Below are positions 10,142 through 19,382 of a stretch of 64,000 nt of DNA, one piece after another. A model generated the notes under the pieces. That model did not search any database, was not told the DNA's origin, and was given only the letters and a program-made list of their open reading frames with translations. Source of the DNA: Chitinophaga pinensis DSM 2588 (GTDB taxonomy: Bacteria > Bacteroidota > Bacteroidia > Chitinophagales > Chitinophagaceae); the NCBI RefSeq assembly GCF_000024005.1, contig NC_013132.1, positions 7,868,001-7,932,000 on the forward strand, given 5' to 3'. The first letter of the stretch is position 1, and the number at the start of each line of letters is the position of its first letter. A program made the translations under genes and the position numbers.

Positions 10142-11254
10142 ATGTTAAAGATCTACAAACTGCCTATTATCACATTGATCGTGAGTCTGCTGACTATTCC
10201 CTCGTCAGCGGTGTTTGCACAGACCCAACGAATGCCTGAAGGATTTGATATCCATAAGGGAGTGAACATCAGTCACTGGTTATCGCAGTCCGGTGGCCGT
10301 AATGGAGTAGCCCAGAACGAGTATTTCACAGAAAAAGACGTGGCCCTGCTGGCATCCAAAGGGTTTGACCATATCCGCATCCCCGTAGAAGAAGCGGAAT
10401 TATGGGACTACAAAGAAGAAAAATACAAAGACGCATTCGTCCTGCTGCACAAAGCAATAGGATGGTGTAAACAATACCATATACGGGCGATTGTAGACAT
10501 GCACATCCTTCGTAGCCATCATTTTGATGGTAAAAAGAACCGCCTCTGGGAGGAATCTGCTTCACAGGAACGTTTCCTGCAATGCTGGAGAGAACTGAGT
10601 GGAGAACTGAAGAAATACCCGACTGACCTGGTAGCTTATGAATTACTGAATGAGCCGGTAGCTGACAGCGCATCCCAATGGAATGATCTGTTGGCTCGTG
10701 GTGTTGGGCTGATCAGGGAACTAGAGCCCAAACGCGTGATCATTGTAGGTAGTAACCGCTATCAGTCTTACGCGACTTTTCCGCTGCTGAAGATACCGGC
10801 AAATGATAAGCGGATCATCCTGAGCTTCCATTACTACAATCCATTCTTCTTTACACATTACAAAGCCAGCTGGACAGCCCACAAGGATTTCAGCGGTCCC
10901 GTACACTATCCCGGTGCGACTATCTCCCAGAAGGAGATGGCCCAGCAACCGGCTACCATCCGCAATATACTGGCCGGCGCCACCGAAGAGTATAATGCAG
11001 ACGTCATCGAACAACAGATCATGACCGCCGTTAAAGTGGCACAGAAACTGAAGTTACCCCTGTATTGCGGGGAGTTTGGCTGTCTGAGCAGCGTATACCG
11101 TAAAGACCGGTTACATTGGTACAAAGACGTAAAGAAAGCACTGGATAAAAACAATATCTCCTGGAGTGTCTGGGATTACAAGGGCAGCTTTGGTATAATA
11201 CAGGACAATGGTGAAGAAGATGATAAGCTGATTAAGCTGCTGACCAGAGATTAA
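10142..11254 (+). CDS. Secreted glycoside hydrolase family 5 (cellulase-like)
   Basis: Predicted endoglucanase or mannanase type enzyme of 370 residues. ATG 10142 gives a clean signal peptide (MLKIYKLPIITLIVSLLTIP, ending near AVFAQ); the frame starts five codons earlier but that would spoil it. GH5 marks are KGVNISHWL at the start, GFDHIRIPVEE, YELLNEP with the acid/base Glu, and CGEFGC with the nucleophile Glu near the C-terminus. The substrate cannot be read from sequence. It is monocistronic with its own promoter and terminator. Confidence 0.88.
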   Translation: MLKIYKLPIITLIVSLLTIPSSAVFAQTQRMPEGFDIHKGVNISHWLSQSGGRNGVAQNEYFTEKDVALLASKGFDHIRIPVEEAELWDYKEEKYKDAFVLLHKAIGWCKQYHIRAIVDMHILRSHHFDGKKNRLWEESASQERFLQCWRELSGELKKYPTDLVAYELLNEPVADSASQWNDLLARGVGLIRELEPKRVIIVGSNRYQSYATFPLLKIPANDKRIILSFHYYNPFFFTHYKASWTAHKDFSGPVHYPGATISQKEMAQQPATIRNILAGATEEYNADVIEQQIMTAVKVAQKLKLPLYCGEFGCLSSVYRKDRLHWYKDVKKALDKNNISWSVWDYKGSFGIIQDNGEEDDKLIKLLTRD

Positions 11255-11295
11255 GATAAAAACAAACGATATTAAATACTAACCCAAACCCGGTT

Positions 11296-11342
11296 CCGGG
11301 ACTATCAGTAAGCCAGCGGCTTGTAGATAGTCCCGGTTTTTT
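11296..11342 (+). terminator. Strong terminator after the GH5 gene
   Basis: CCGGGACTATC (11296-11306) / GATAGTCCCGG (11326-11336) with an inner AGCC/GGCT pair, then TTTTTT. Confidence 0.9.
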
Positions 11343-11810
11343 GTCTTATGACGCCGAAGTACCAAAATTCCACGTTATAGCAACGTTTGTCCGCCGGCCG
11401 GCATCTCACACGTTCTTGCATTACGCTTCTCTTCACTCCCCCTAATGTACGTTTACAGCCCCGTTTTCCGATAGGAATACCTTCCTTATTAATTATCCAT
11501 TTCCTGCCAGATATACCAGATTTCAAGCGGAAAAGCTGGTTTCTGATCATTTTTGAAGCATACCTGCGGAGCATCAGTACTTCCTTATAGACTGATCCCT
11601 GGGCAACCACTATTGCTAACCGCTGCATCATTGAGTTAATATCCTGTCAACCTGCTCTCCCACTATTTGCCGAAATAAAATTCTAAAATCTTGTCAATCA
11701 ATAAATTATTTTTCCATACCCTTTCCCGGTCAAACCTTCCCTTACAAAACCTGCTCAGGTCCTGATCCTGATTCTTCGAAAGGAGAGCCCAAGCCCTTGT
11801 CAGGCTAACC
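11343..11810. other. Gene-free stretch between GH5 and secDF
   Basis: About 470 nt. The minus-strand open frame 11305-11631 (108 codons) has no recognisable domain, is rich in Arg/Lys/Cys and runs into the GH5 terminator, so I do not call it a gene. I see no RNA gene or mobile element. Confidence 0.6.
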
Positions 11811-11842
11811 AATTCTTAATTCTTAATTCCTAATTCCTAATT
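11811..11842. repeat. Single 32-nt heptad arm, inverted orientation
   Basis: AATT followed by CTTAATT, CTTAATT, CCTAATT, CCTAATT, exactly four heptads. It lies downstream of secDF (minus strand). No partner arm is visible within the gap. Confidence 0.85.
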
Positions 11843-11860
11843 GTCACCCTGTCTAAAAGA

Positions 11861-11888
11861 AAAAGCCCTTCGGTTAAACCGAAGGGCT
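11861..11888 (-). terminator. secDF terminator
   Basis: AGCCCTTCGG (11864-11873) / CCGAAGGGCT (11879-11888). On the minus strand TTTTTCTTTT follows. Confidence 0.85.
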
Positions 11889-11916
11889 CTTCATATCAAA
11901 CATTTTAGTTGAACAC

Positions 11917-14900
11917 TTATTTACTAGCTGTAGCGGCAGCTTCTTTTACAGGAAGTGCTTCGCTTTCGTTAGCCAGCTGGTTGTTCTTATCGAAGTCAAC
12001 CAGGACTGGCGCAGCTACGAAGATAGAGGAATAAGTACCAGTGATTACACCGATCAGCATTGCGAATGCGAAACCGCGGGTTACTTCACCACCGAAGATA
12101 AACAGGATCAGGATGGTCAGGAACACTGTCAGTGAAGTCATCACAGTACGGCTCAATGTATCGTTGATCGCTTTGTTGATGATCTGGTCTCTGCTTGCAC
12201 CCTTCATAGTACCTGTACGGAAGTATTCGCGGATACGGTCGAACACGATCACGGTATCATTCATTGAGAAACCGATCACGGTCAGAATCGCCGCAATGAA
12301 GTGCTGGTCAACTTCCAGTGCGAACGGAACGATATCGCGGCAGTAAGAGAATACAGCCAGTGTTACCATCACGTCATGCAACAGGGAGAAGATAGTACCG
12401 ATAGAATATTGCCATTTGCTGAAACGCAGCAGGATATACAGGAAGATCACGATCAGGGACAATACAGTTGCTTTAATCGCACCTGCACGTAAGTCATCAG
12501 AGATGGTCGGAGATACTGTCTGAGATGCTACGATGAACCTTGGAGAAGAGAATGCTTCTAAAGTCAGCCCTGGTTCGTAGAATTTCTTCAGTCCGTCGAA
12601 CATTTTCTGCGTTACTTCTTTGTCTACCGCTTCGCTTTGTTCTTCGATTTTGTAGTTGGTAGTGATGCTCAGCTGGTTACTGTTACCGATTGTTTTCACA
12701 TAAGGCTCGGTACCGAATTCGTGTTCGAGTGCATCACGTACATCGTCCGCTTTCATTGGTTGTTCGAAACGGATGGTGTAGTTACGACCACCGTCGAAGT
12801 CAACACCGTGACGGAAACCGTGGAAGAAGGAAGATGCACCTAAAGCGATCATTACGAATGATACGATGTAAGCGTATTTTCTTTTACCTACGAAGTCGAA
12901 AGCAGCGTGTTTGAATATTTTACGGGAAACTGGTGTAAAGTATTCGAAGTGTCTTTTCTTGTTAGTCCACCAGTCAGTAACGATACGGGAGATCATGATA
13001 CCACAGAACAGAGACAGCAGCAAGCCGAGGATCTGAGTGGTAGCGAAGCCCAGTACCGGACCAAGACCGAAGTAGAACAGGATAATCGCTGTGAGCAGGG
13101 AGGTGATGTGACCATCCAGTACAGGAGCGTAAGAACGTTTGTAACCGTCTTCTACTGCCTGCTGGTAAGTCTTACCGCGGCTCAGTTCATCTTTAATACG
13201 TTCGAATATGATTACGTTCGTATCCACAGCCATACCGATGGTGAGTACCAGACCCGCGATACCAGGCATTGTCAGCGTAGCGCCGAGGGAAGCGAGGATA
13301 CCGAAAGTGAACAGCAGGTTCAGGATCAGGGCGATGTTTGCTACCCAGCCAGCTGTATTATAATATACCAGCATCAGTACGAAGATCACTACGAAAGAGA
13401 TCAGGAAAGATTTAGCACCCGCAGCGATGGATTCAGCACCCAGGGTTGGCCCGACGATCTGTTCCTGAACGATTTTAGCAGGAGCTGGCATTTTACCTGA
13501 TTTCAGGATGTTTGCCAGGTCATTTGCTTCTTCCAGGGTAAAGCTACCGGAGATAGAAGAACGGCCACCTGCGATTTCACCCTGAATGGATGGAGCAGAG
13601 TAAACGATATTATCCAGTACAACGGCAACGTAGTTCAGAGAAGCAACATTAGAAGGATCAGTAGGAGCCAGTTCGCCGGTCAGTTTTTTCCATTCTTTAG
13701 CACCAACCTGGTCCATCGTCATGGAAATTTCAGGGCGACCGCTCTGGTCATAATCCTGTTTAGCGTCGATCACTCTTTCGCCACTTACACGTGGAGTAGG
13801 GTTGATCGGGTTTACTCTGATAGCGTAAACAGGCAGTGGAGCACGCTTGTTTTCTTTATCTTCTGCACCGTATACGAATACCAGATCTTTAGGCAGTACA
13901 TTTCTTACTGAAGGGATCTCGGTATAACGTCTGAAGGTAGCAGTATCAGAAGGCAGGATGTGGCCAACGATCGGACCGAAAGCAACACCTTGTCTTGGAT
14001 CATATCTTGGGAAGAAGATGCTGAAGAAAGGCTCAGCTTTAGCCAGCTCAGCTCTGCGCTCGGCGTCTGATTTCAGGGAATCAGCTTTACCTGCTTTAGC
14101 GCTGTCTTTACCATCCAGGATAGCGGCAAGGCTACCGGTAGTGGAAGTATCAGCACCAGCTTTTGCTACAGCGGCTGTATCTTTTTTAGTAGAATCAGTT
14201 GCAGCTTTCGGAGCAACGCCTACAGCAGCTTTGATCGCTTCGTTCATTGGCTGAATAACACCAGCGATGAACTGCTCGTCATTTTTATATACTTCACGGA
14301 ATTCCAGGTTTGCACTGGCCTGCAGGTATTTTCTCACACGCTCAGGATTATCAACACCGGCCAGCTCTACAGAGATGATACCTTTGTTTTCATCCAGGCT
14401 GATGTTTGGAGAAGCCACACCGAATTTATCGATACGTTTCTGCAATACGAGGTAAGTATTTTTGATAGCTGCACCTGCCTCACGACGGATCACATCTAAT
14501 ACTTTTGAATTGCTTGTATTAAAGTCGATATCTTTCTGATAAGCGTTGGCAAAAATGGTAGAAAGACGGCCCTGTGGCTGTACTTCTTCATATGCCTGCC
14601 CGAACAATGTTACAAAATCTGACTGACTGGTTTTCTTACGCTGTACAGCAAGTTCCAGGGCTTTGTTGAAAGCCGCGTCACGGGATTGACCGCTTAATGC
14701 ACGGATCACATCCTCCACACTCACGTCAAGAACGACGTTCATACCACCCTGAAGGTCAAGCCCCAGGTTCAGCTCTTTTTCTTTGGCTTTGTCATAGGTT
14801 ACGTACCAAGGAAAACCCGCCATTTCTTTGTTGCTGGTGCTATCCAGGATCCTTTGTCTTCTCTCTTTCACCAGTTCTGCCAGTGAATCCGAATAAACAG

Positions 14901-15084
14901 CCTGCAGCTCTTTATTTCCAGGATACTGCTGCTCCGCAGATGGAAGTGATTTTGTAACGTCACTCTGGGCTTGCGCAGCAACTTTTTTCTCGTAATTACG
15001 TACCAGGAACGTAAACGACAAATAATACACAGAGATAAGGATCAATGCACCGGCAAAAAATCTAACCAGTCCTTTAAGTTGCAT
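11917..15084 (-). CDS. secDF: Fused protein translocase subunit SecDF
   Basis: Proton-driven inner-membrane motor that pulls secreted proteins through SecYEG. The 1055 residues fuse SecD and SecF in one chain, normal for Bacteroidota. The SecD half has one N-terminal helix, LGLDLQGGMNVVLDVSVEDV, a large periplasmic region with an Ala/Lys/Asp-rich insert at about 280-345, and GLVLTIGMAVDTNVIIFERIKDEL. The SecF half carries GVDFDGGRNYTIRFEQP and LTVIGFSMNDTVIVFDRIREYFR. It is monocistronic with two candidate minus-7 boxes upstream. Confidence 0.97.
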   Translation of the reverse strand: MQLKGLVRFFAGALILISVYYLSFTFLVRNYEKKVAAQAQSDVTKSLPSAEQQYPGNKELQAVYSDSLAELVKERRQRILDSTSNKEMAGFPWYVTYDKAKEKELNLGLDLQGGMNVVLDVSVEDVIRALSGQSRDAAFNKALELAVQRKKTSQSDFVTLFGQAYEEVQPQGRLSTIFANAYQKDIDFNTSNSKVLDVIRREAGAAIKNTYLVLQKRIDKFGVASPNISLDENKGIISVELAGVDNPERVRKYLQASANLEFREVYKNDEQFIAGVIQPMNEAIKAAVGVAPKAATDSTKKDTAAVAKAGADTSTTGSLAAILDGKDSAKAGKADSLKSDAERRAELAKAEPFFSIFFPRYDPRQGVAFGPIVGHILPSDTATFRRYTEIPSVRNVLPKDLVFVYGAEDKENKRAPLPVYAIRVNPINPTPRVSGERVIDAKQDYDQSGRPEISMTMDQVGAKEWKKLTGELAPTDPSNVASLNYVAVVLDNIVYSAPSIQGEIAGGRSSISGSFTLEEANDLANILKSGKMPAPAKIVQEQIVGPTLGAESIAAGAKSFLISFVVIFVLMLVYYNTAGWVANIALILNLLFTFGILASLGATLTMPGIAGLVLTIGMAVDTNVIIFERIKDELSRGKTYQQAVEDGYKRSYAPVLDGHITSLLTAIILFYFGLGPVLGFATTQILGLLLSLFCGIMISRIVTDWWTNKKRHFEYFTPVSRKIFKHAAFDFVGKRKYAYIVSFVMIALGASSFFHGFRHGVDFDGGRNYTIRFEQPMKADDVRDALEHEFGTEPYVKTIGNSNQLSITTNYKIEEQSEAVDKEVTQKMFDGLKKFYEPGLTLEAFSSPRFIVASQTVSPTISDDLRAGAIKATVLSLIVIFLYILLRFSKWQYSIGTIFSLLHDVMVTLAVFSYCRDIVPFALEVDQHFIAAILTVIGFSMNDTVIVFDRIREYFRTGTMKGASRDQIINKAINDTLSRTVMTSLTVFLTILILFIFGGEVTRGFAFAMLIGVITGTYSSIFVAAPVLVDFDKNNQLANESEALPVKEAAATASK

Positions 15085-15119
15085 ATTGTTTCGGGTTTAT
15101 AAAAATTTTTTAAGAGTTG

Positions 15120-15163
15120 CAAAGATAGAATTTAAATTGATATATTAAAGCCGATCAAAGGTA
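15120..15163 (-). promoter_or_regulatory. Two minus-7 boxes upstream of secDF
   Basis: On the minus strand TATCTTTG (15120-15127) and TACCTTTG (15156-15163) both fit TAnnTTTG, 35 and 71 nt before the ATG. They could be two tandem promoters; the minus-33 elements are unclear. Confidence 0.45.
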
Positions 15164-15240
15164 GAAAAGGAAAAAGGTGGAAATAATTGATATTCAGTTA
15201 ATAAACCCTTACTTTTTCTTTAAAAAACTATTCTTTAACT

Positions 15241-16518
15241 ATGCTCCGGTGTATTTATCTATGGTTGATGCTACTCTTTGCAGCCTGCAATACTAATAAA
15301 AATATGGGAACAAGACATTATCAATCTCAGGACCCTTTTTTGGACACTCTTTTAGCATCCCATTCCACACAGCTGGGCCCGATATATCAGTATCCACAGG
15401 CATTTGGTTTACAGATCATTTATACAAGAATAGACAGAGACGCTGCCAACCGGCCGCATTTTACTGACTATTATTATCATATCGACGCCAACAGCTACTT
15501 CTACCCTGCTTCTACCGTCAAGTTACCCGCTACCGCACTCGCGCTTGAAAAACTGAACGACCTTGCCATCGCAGGACTCGACCGGCACACGCCTATGTAT
15601 ACCGACAGCCTGGAAGGAATCAGTCCGGCCGTATTAACAGATAGCTCCGCAGCTGATGGTCAGCCTTCTGTTGAGCAATATATTAAAAAAATACTATTAG
15701 TGAGTGATAATGATGCATTTAATCGTTTATATGAGTTTATCGGACAGGAGACCTTTAATAAACGATTGTGGGAGAAGGGCTTCGGTAATACACAGATACT
15801 GCACCGGGTAGGTGTCAGCGGACTCAGTCCGGAACAGAACCGGCACACCAATGCCGTCACCTTCCGCAAAGCCGGTAAGGTCTTATACCAGCAACCAGCT
15901 GCTTACAGTCAGCTGCAGTTTTCCCCACGGCACGACAGCATAGGACACGCCTATTATAATAAAGAACACCAACTTATAAATAGCCCCATGGACGCCTCTC
16001 AGAAGAACAGGCTTCCCCTGGCCGACCTCCATGAAATACTGCGTCGTATAATTTTTCCGGAAGCTGTAACAAAAACCAGTCGTTTCCGTTTAAAGGAAGA
16101 AGATTACAGTTTTTTATATCATTGCATGTCAGCGCAACCGGAAGAATCAGCACATCCCCCCTACGATACCACGGAATTCCACCATAATTATGTGAAATTC
16201 CTTTTATTCGGGGGTACGCCACATAACAGACCGGACGCAGACCTGCGAAGTTTTAATAAACCCGGCTGGGCTTATGGATTTCTGACTGATGCAGCCTATA
16301 TAGCGGATTTCACACATCAGGTAGAATTCATGTTGTCAGCCACTGTATATGTTAATAAGGACGGTATTTTAAACGACGAGCATTATCAGTTTGAAGAAAC
16401 AGGGAAACCATTTTTGAAAGCGTTAGGACAGGTTATATACGAATATGAACTGCAACGTAAAAGAAAACATCTTCCGGACCTGTCCAGATTCAGGTCTGAT
16501 TACACCAGAATCGAATAA
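15241..16518 (+). CDS. Class A beta-lactamase-fold serine hydrolase, lipoprotein
   Basis: A 425-residue lipoprotein (MLRCIYLWLMLLFAAC, Cys 16). The domain is of the beta-lactamase2 type: catalytic SxxK at residues 91-94 (PASTVKLP) and SDN at 155-157 (LLVSDNDAFN). The Omega-loop Glu and the KTG triad are not obvious, so hydrolysis of beta-lactams should not be assumed. A peptidoglycan-related or esterase role is equally possible. The next gene starts 37 nt downstream on the same strand. Confidence 0.8.
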   Translation: MLRCIYLWLMLLFAACNTNKNMGTRHYQSQDPFLDTLLASHSTQLGPIYQYPQAFGLQIIYTRIDRDAANRPHFTDYYYHIDANSYFYPASTVKLPATALALEKLNDLAIAGLDRHTPMYTDSLEGISPAVLTDSSAADGQPSVEQYIKKILLVSDNDAFNRLYEFIGQETFNKRLWEKGFGNTQILHRVGVSGLSPEQNRHTNAVTFRKAGKVLYQQPAAYSQLQFSPRHDSIGHAYYNKEHQLINSPMDASQKNRLPLADLHEILRRIIFPEAVTKTSRFRLKEEDYSFLYHCMSAQPEESAHPPYDTTEFHHNYVKFLLFGGTPHNRPDADLRSFNKPGWAYGFLTDAAYIADFTHQVEFMLSATVYVNKDGILNDEHYQFEETGKPFLKALGQVIYEYELQRKRKHLPDLSRFRSDYTRIE

Positions 16519-16555
16519 TCTTTATAAAAACTCAATTGCACTAAAAGATAGCACA

Positions 16556-17272
16556 ATGACAACTACAAAAATCCGTGTGTGGGCATTACTGGCCCTTGTG
16601 ACCTTGGTAACAGCTTTAAGCTCCTGTCTGAAAACTGATCCGGTTACGCCTTCAAGACCCCAGGCAGGTGTTTCTATTATTAATGGTATTCTGACCACCA
16701 GCAATATGGACTTTTATGACAATTCACAGAAAGTGAATCAGAATCCATTGACCACAGGTTTCCTGTTTGCCGGTTATGTCATCTATGGCGGTCCGCGTAC
16801 TTTCACCTTTAAGAAAGCCGGTCAGACAGACGATTATGCAAAAGTAACCAGCGTATTTGATTCACTGACCTACAATACCATCATCGCATACGGCGACTCT
16901 ACCAATCCTATCATGAGAGCAGTTGAAGATGATTTCAATACCGCCAAAGAAAACTTCGTGAACTTCCGCTTCTTCCACCTGAGCCCGAATATTCCGGCAG
17001 TTGACCTGTATATCGACAACCAGAAGGTAGACAGCAATCGTGTATATGTTGGTAATGGCGGATTTGACTTCTCTTTCAGACAGCCTAAAAACTCACTGTT
17101 CTCTAATAATATCAAAGTGAAACTGGCAGGTACGGACTCCGTACTGGTTGAAAATACCGCTCCTACCCTGAGCTTCACGCCTAATAAAGTGTACACCATC
17201 GTAATGTCCGGCGACAAAGCATTCAGCGATGTGAAGAAACTGAAGGTGAATAACCTGTACAGCCTGTACTAA
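16556..17272 (+). CDS. DUF4397 domain lipoprotein
   Basis: A 238-residue exported lipoprotein. Signal MTTTKIRVWALLALVTLVTA is followed by LSSC with the lipid cysteine. The DUF4397 signature NFRFFHLSPNIPAVDLYIDN lies at about residues 135-155. Beta-rich, function unknown. The start at 16556 is chosen because the longer frame (16445) overlaps the preceding gene and lacks a signal sequence. It probably shares the transcript of the serine hydrolase and ends at a strong terminator. Confidence 0.85.
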   Translation: MTTTKIRVWALLALVTLVTALSSCLKTDPVTPSRPQAGVSIINGILTTSNMDFYDNSQKVNQNPLTTGFLFAGYVIYGGPRTFTFKKAGQTDDYAKVTSVFDSLTYNTIIAYGDSTNPIMRAVEDDFNTAKENFVNFRFFHLSPNIPAVDLYIDNQKVDSNRVYVGNGGFDFSFRQPKNSLFSNNIKVKLAGTDSVLVENTAPTLSFTPNKVYTIVMSGDKAFSDVKKLKVNNLYSLY

Positions 17273-17299
17273 TCAATAATTACGTTTATCCACATAGCA

Positions 17300-17341
17300 G
17301 CAGCCGGGGTCAATGATCAAATTGACCCTGGCTGCTTTTTT
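17300..17341 (+). terminator. Terminator after the DUF4397 gene
   Basis: GCAGCCgGGGTCAAT (17300-17314) pairs with ATTGACCCtGGCTGC (17321-17335), then six T. Confidence 0.9.
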
Positions 17342-17420
17342 AATGCAGTGCATTCCCGTAAACCAGGCTTCTCCATTATAGCTTTCCATTATTTGTGCTA
17401 GGACACTTGCAAATTTATTG

Positions 17421-17428
17421 TAGGTTTG
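17421..17428 (+). promoter_or_regulatory. Minus-7 box TAGGTTTG for the aminotransferase
   Basis: Exact TAnnTTTG match 32 nt before the ATG at 17461. TTTG at 17392-17395 is 25 nt upstream, longer than the usual spacing. Confidence 0.45.
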
Positions 17429-17460
17429 TCCCAGTTAACCCTATAAAACTGTTATTGTTT

Positions 17461-18660
17461 ATGAAGCAAATGGAACTCGCCGAAAGGCTGTCGAGGATAT
17501 CCGAGCCTCAAACGATTAAGATGGCTAAATTAAGCCGTGAGCTGAAAGCCCAGGGTATAGACATTGTAGATCTGAGCATAGGAGAACCTGACTTTGATAC
17601 ACCTGCCCACATCAGGGAGGCTGCTAAGAAAGCTATCGACGATGGCTTTACACATTATACACCTGTTGCCGGTATTCCTGACCTGCGCCAGGCGGTCGTG
17701 CATAAGCTGAAGCGTGATAACGGACTGGAATACACGCCTGAACAGATCATTGTATCCACAGGCGCGAAACAGAGCATTGCCAACACCGTATTGAGCGTTA
17801 TTAATCCCGGTGATGAAGTGATCATCCCTACGCCTTACTGGGTTACTTATTCTGAACTGGTAAAACTGTGTCAGGGTGAGGTCGTATTCGTTCCATGCAG
17901 CATCGAAAACAAATACAAGATCACGCCTGCACAGCTGGAAGCGGCTATCACGCCGAAAACAAAACTGTTCATGTTCTCCTCTCCCTGCAACCCCACCGGT
18001 TCAGTATACAGCAAGGAAGAACTGAAAGCGCTGGCAGACGTATTCGCAAAATATCCCCAGATCTACGTCATGGCAGATGAGATCTATGAATATATCAACT
18101 ATGTTGGTAAGCATGAAAGCATCGCCCAGTTTGAAGGTATGCAGGAACGCACCATCATCATCAACGGTCTGAGTAAAGGTTTTGCGATGACCGGATGGCG
18201 TATCGGTTATCTGGCCGCTCCGAAAGCAGTTGCAAAAGCTGCGGAGAATATCCAGAGCCAGTTCACTTCCGCCACCAGCTCTATTACCCAGAAAGCCGGC
18301 GTAGCCGCACTGACCGGGGATCTCAGCACGGCGCATGCCATGCTGGAAGAGTTCAGAAAAAGACGTGCTTTTGTATTTGAACAACTGAGCAGCACACCAG
18401 GTCTGCAACTGATAGAACCGGATGGCGCCTTCTATATGTTCCCCGATGTAAGCGCCTTCTTTGGCAAATCTTACGAAGGAACTGTGATCAGTAACGCAGA
18501 CGATATGTGTATGTACCTGCTGCACAAAGTGCATGTATCTACCGTAACCGGCGCTGCATTTGAACAGCCGAACTGTATCCGCCTCTCCTATGCAACTTCC
18601 ATGGCAAAACTGGAAGAAGGTATGAAACGGCTGAAAGCAGGATTAGCACAACTCAGCTAA
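17461..18660 (+). CDS. aspC: Pyridoxal-phosphate aminotransferase, aspartate type (class I)
   Basis: Transfers the amino group of aspartate (and perhaps aromatic amino acids) to 2-oxoglutarate. It has 399 residues with fold type I marks: PTPYWVTYSELVKLCQG, SPCNPTGSVYSKEELKAL, MADEIYEYINY, and the lysine that binds PLP at residue 239 in NGLSKGFAMTGWRIGYLAAP. The closing CIRLSYATS carries the substrate-binding Arg. The start at MKQMELAERLSRI follows a TAGGTTTG box. A two-conformation hairpin region lies just downstream. Confidence 0.93.
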   Translation: MKQMELAERLSRISEPQTIKMAKLSRELKAQGIDIVDLSIGEPDFDTPAHIREAAKKAIDDGFTHYTPVAGIPDLRQAVVHKLKRDNGLEYTPEQIIVSTGAKQSIANTVLSVINPGDEVIIPTPYWVTYSELVKLCQGEVVFVPCSIENKYKITPAQLEAAITPKTKLFMFSSPCNPTGSVYSKEELKALADVFAKYPQIYVMADEIYEYINYVGKHESIAQFEGMQERTIIINGLSKGFAMTGWRIGYLAAPKAVAKAAENIQSQFTSATSSITQKAGVAALTGDLSTAHAMLEEFRKRRAFVFEQLSSTPGLQLIEPDGAFYMFPDVSAFFGKSYEGTVISNADDMCMYLLHKVHVSTVTGAAFEQPNCIRLSYATSMAKLEEGMKRLKAGLAQLS

Positions 18661-18672
18661 TGCTGCCCGTAT

Positions 18673-18763
18673 ATAACTATAGTCAGGCTATAGTTATCCT
18701 TCATTGATCCTACCTTGAAAACGTAGGATTCAACGAAAGATAACTATAGCCTGACTCTTTTTT
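18673..18763 (+). terminator. Terminator with two mutually exclusive stems after the aminotransferase
   Basis: An 18-base perfect stem (18681-18698 with 18739-18756), enclosing an ATCCTAC/GTAGGAT hairpin, is followed by six T and acts as a terminator. Its left arm overlaps a second possible hairpin ATAACTATAG (18673-18682) / CTATAGTTAT (18688-18697), so the two cannot form together. Confidence 0.75.
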
Positions 18764-18788
18764 ATGCACGACTATTTTAGCTGTAACC

Positions 18789-18818
18789 TTTGCATATTAA
18801 TTCATTTTCATATATTTG
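18789..18818 (+). promoter_or_regulatory. Promoter of the 18840 gene
   Basis: TTTG (18789-18792) - 18 nt - TATATTTG (18811-18818), a full match to the Bacteroidota consensus, 21 nt before the ATG. Confidence 0.65.
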
Positions 18819-18839
18819 CGTCAGTAATAATCAATCCGA

Positions 18840-19376
18840 ATGGACTTCTCAAATCGTACCTTACTCTTTATTCTGCTGGCTGCCGGCGCAATTTACATCG
18901 CGTATACCATGGTAAAAGACACCATCCGTAAACCAAAAGACGCCACACCTGCTCCCGCTCCTGATGCTGCAGCAAAAACACCTGTAGACAAAAGCATCCT
19001 GCCCCTGCAACTCGCCGCTTACGAGCGCCTGGTGTTACTGGTAGAACGTATCAATCTGCAAAACATGATCAGCCGCATTTTCCAGCCGGGCTTAACCGCT
19101 ATAGATATGCAGGTAGGGCTGATACAGACCATTAAAGCAGAATTTGAACATAATATAGCGCAGCAGATCTACGTATCTCCTACAGCCTGGGAAGCTGTAA
19201 AAACGCTGAAAGAACAGACTATTACCATCGTTAACCAGGTAGCCAGTCAACTGCCTCCTGAAGCGACTGCAATGGATCTGAACAAACAAATACTCGAAGT
19301 ATTCTTGCAGGCGGAAACATCTCCTTCCGAACTGACCTCACAGATATTAAATGCAGAAGCTAAACGGTTATTTTAA
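18840..19376 (+). CDS. Membrane-anchored protein of unknown function (DUF7935-like)
   Basis: A 178-residue protein with one N-terminal transmembrane helix (residues 8-25, LLFILLAAGAIYIAYTMV), then a Pro/Ala-rich linker and a helical cytoplasmic domain (LPLQLAAYERLVLLVERINLQNMISRI, then WEAVKTLKEQTITIVNQVASQLP). It resembles a conserved Bacteroidota family; the name DUF7935 is from memory and unsure. No catalytic motif is visible. Its stop codon lies inside a hairpin shared with the convergent M23 gene. Confidence 0.75.
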   Translation: MDFSNRTLLFILLAAGAIYIAYTMVKDTIRKPKDATPAPAPDAAAKTPVDKSILPLQLAAYERLVLLVERINLQNMISRIFQPGLTAIDMQVGLIQTIKAEFEHNIAQQIYVSPTAWEAVKTLKEQTITIVNQVASQLPPEATAMDLNKQILEVFLQAETSPSELTSQILNAEAKRLF

Positions 19377-19382
19377 CCGTTT
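19362..19382. terminator. Hairpin spanning the stop codons of two convergent genes
   Basis: AAACGGTTA (19362-19370) - TTT - TAACCGTTT (19374-19382). The plus-strand stop TAA is 19374-19376 and the minus-strand stop begins at 19381-19383. A short T-run follows on neither side, so termination strength is unsure. Confidence 0.55.

Noticed and set aside
11305..11631. 108-codon open frame downstream of the GH5 gene
   Set aside because: Runs into the GH5 terminator, has no domain, signal or promoter, and its composition is unlike neighbouring proteins.
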